64,000 nucleotides of DNA from Psychromonas sp. 14N.309.X.WAT.B.A12. Lineage in GTDB: Bacteria > Pseudomonadota > Gammaproteobacteria > Enterobacterales > Psychromonadaceae. Position numbers and translations under genes: made by a program. Of this stretch, positions 63,681-64,000 are shown one piece after another. The notes below the pieces were generated by a model. The model made no database searches. It had not been told where the DNA came from and was given only the letters and a program-made list of their open reading frames with translations. Position 1 is the first letter of the stretch. Each line of letters starts with the position of its first letter. The stretch spans positions 186,001 through 250,000 of the forward strand of contig NZ_JAPNXS010000004.1 in NCBI RefSeq assembly GCF_030397575.1. Reading direction: 5' to 3'.

Positions 63681-64000
63681 ATGTTAGATAATTTACAGGT
63701 GAAGAAATTCATGTCAGGTAAGACGATTGCATTTACTAAAGAAATGAATTTACAAACAGCAGTGGACAAGCTTTTAGCATCTAATTTAATTGGTGGACCC
63801 GTGGTCAACTCTGAAGGACATGTTGTAGGTTGGTTGTCTGAACAAGATTGTTTAGCTAAATTAATTGAAGCAAGTTATTACAGTGATCATTCTGCTTTAG
63901 TTGAGGATGTTATGTCTGGTGCTCCTTTAAGTATTCCTTCTACATTAAGTATTGTCGACTTAGCGCAAAAGATGATCAATGAGAAACCTAAAATGTACCC
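63681..64000 (+). CDS. CBS-domain protein, 3' end cut off by the window
   Basis: The first 106 codons of a frame that stays open to the window edge. It opens MLDNLQVKKFMSG and contains a full CBS motif (LIGGPVVNSEGHVVGWLSEQ, split at the glycines) and the start of a second (VEDVMSGAPLSIPSTLSIVD). Small tandem-CBS proteins bind adenosyl nucleotides and act as energy or metabolite sensors. GAGGGATCTG upstream is the ribosome site. It is divergent from the DUF2058 gene. Confidence 0.82.
   Translation, partial: MLDNLQVKKFMSGKTIAFTKEMNLQTAVDKLLASNLIGGPVVNSEGHVVGWLSEQDCLAKLIEASYYSDHSALVEDVMSGAPLSIPSTLSIVDLAQKMINEKPKMY

Noticed and set aside
1-64000. CRISPR arrays, integrases, transposases, prophage or toxin-antitoxin genes
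   Set aside because: None was found; no direct-repeat array or mobile-element enzyme was recognised on either strand.

Overview
The window is AT-rich chromosomal DNA of a marine gammaproteobacterium. Gene orders (proQ-prc, cysS divergent from ppiB-lpxH, priC-ybaM, ytjB divergent from serB, ubiT divergent from ubiUV) and families (DUF3316, DUF2496, DUF2058) point to the Psychromonas/Moritella/Vibrio neighbourhood. This is a judgement from gene content read by eye, not a database match. Coding density is high. There is no phage, insertion sequence, CRISPR array or rRNA. One tRNA gene (Val-GAC) is present.

Region 1 (1-12 kb) is housekeeping: a partial trhP, proQ-prc, fadD, lpxH-ppiB, cysS, then a tightly packed minus-strand run dinG / TSUP permease / priC / ybaM. 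Region 2 (12-24 kb) serves anaerobic respiration. It holds the nitrate/nitrite two-component pair narXL, a Moco riboswitch in front of moaA-mobA-moaBCDE, the molybdate transporter modABC, and the oxygen-independent ubiquinone genes ubiUV and ubiT with a candidate FNR box. No molybdoenzyme itself lies in the window. Region 3 (24-33 kb) is mixed: epd, a BCCT transporter, an exonuclease plus cNMP/CBS/DUF294 signalling pair, a LysR regulator, a tandem DUF3316 pair, and about 1.2 kb of decayed intergenic DNA.

Region 4 (33-52 kb) is the most interesting part: a dedicated agmatine/putrescine catabolic island. It encodes a NhaC-type carrier, agmatine deiminase, a putrescine-type aminotransferase, an M20 carbamoylase-family hydrolase, PuuC-like aldehyde dehydrogenase, GabT, GabD, a LysR regulator, PotABCD, a second M20 hydrolase and a GNAT. 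Together they would take agmatine through putrescine and GABA to succinate. The usual nitrilase-family AguB is absent, and the M20 carbamoylase is a plausible substitute. Two paralogous LuxR-type regulators with a shared, uncharacterised N-terminal domain sit at the two ends of the catabolic block. A recurrent inverted repeat (TATACC, 4-6 nt, GGGGTA) occurs at three control regions of the island.

Region 5 (52-64 kb) holds an osmoregulated periplasmic glucan operon (opgG-opgH plus a second OpgG/D-type gene), a long empty stretch, tRNA-Val, ytjB/serB, a large two-PilZ-domain protein, a DUF2058 protein and a partial CBS-domain protein. Where the longest frame starts at a poor codon I chose a downstream start with a better ribosome binding site (narL, moaA, mobA, moaB, aguA, puuC, gabT, gabD, potA, potD, opgH, opgG).
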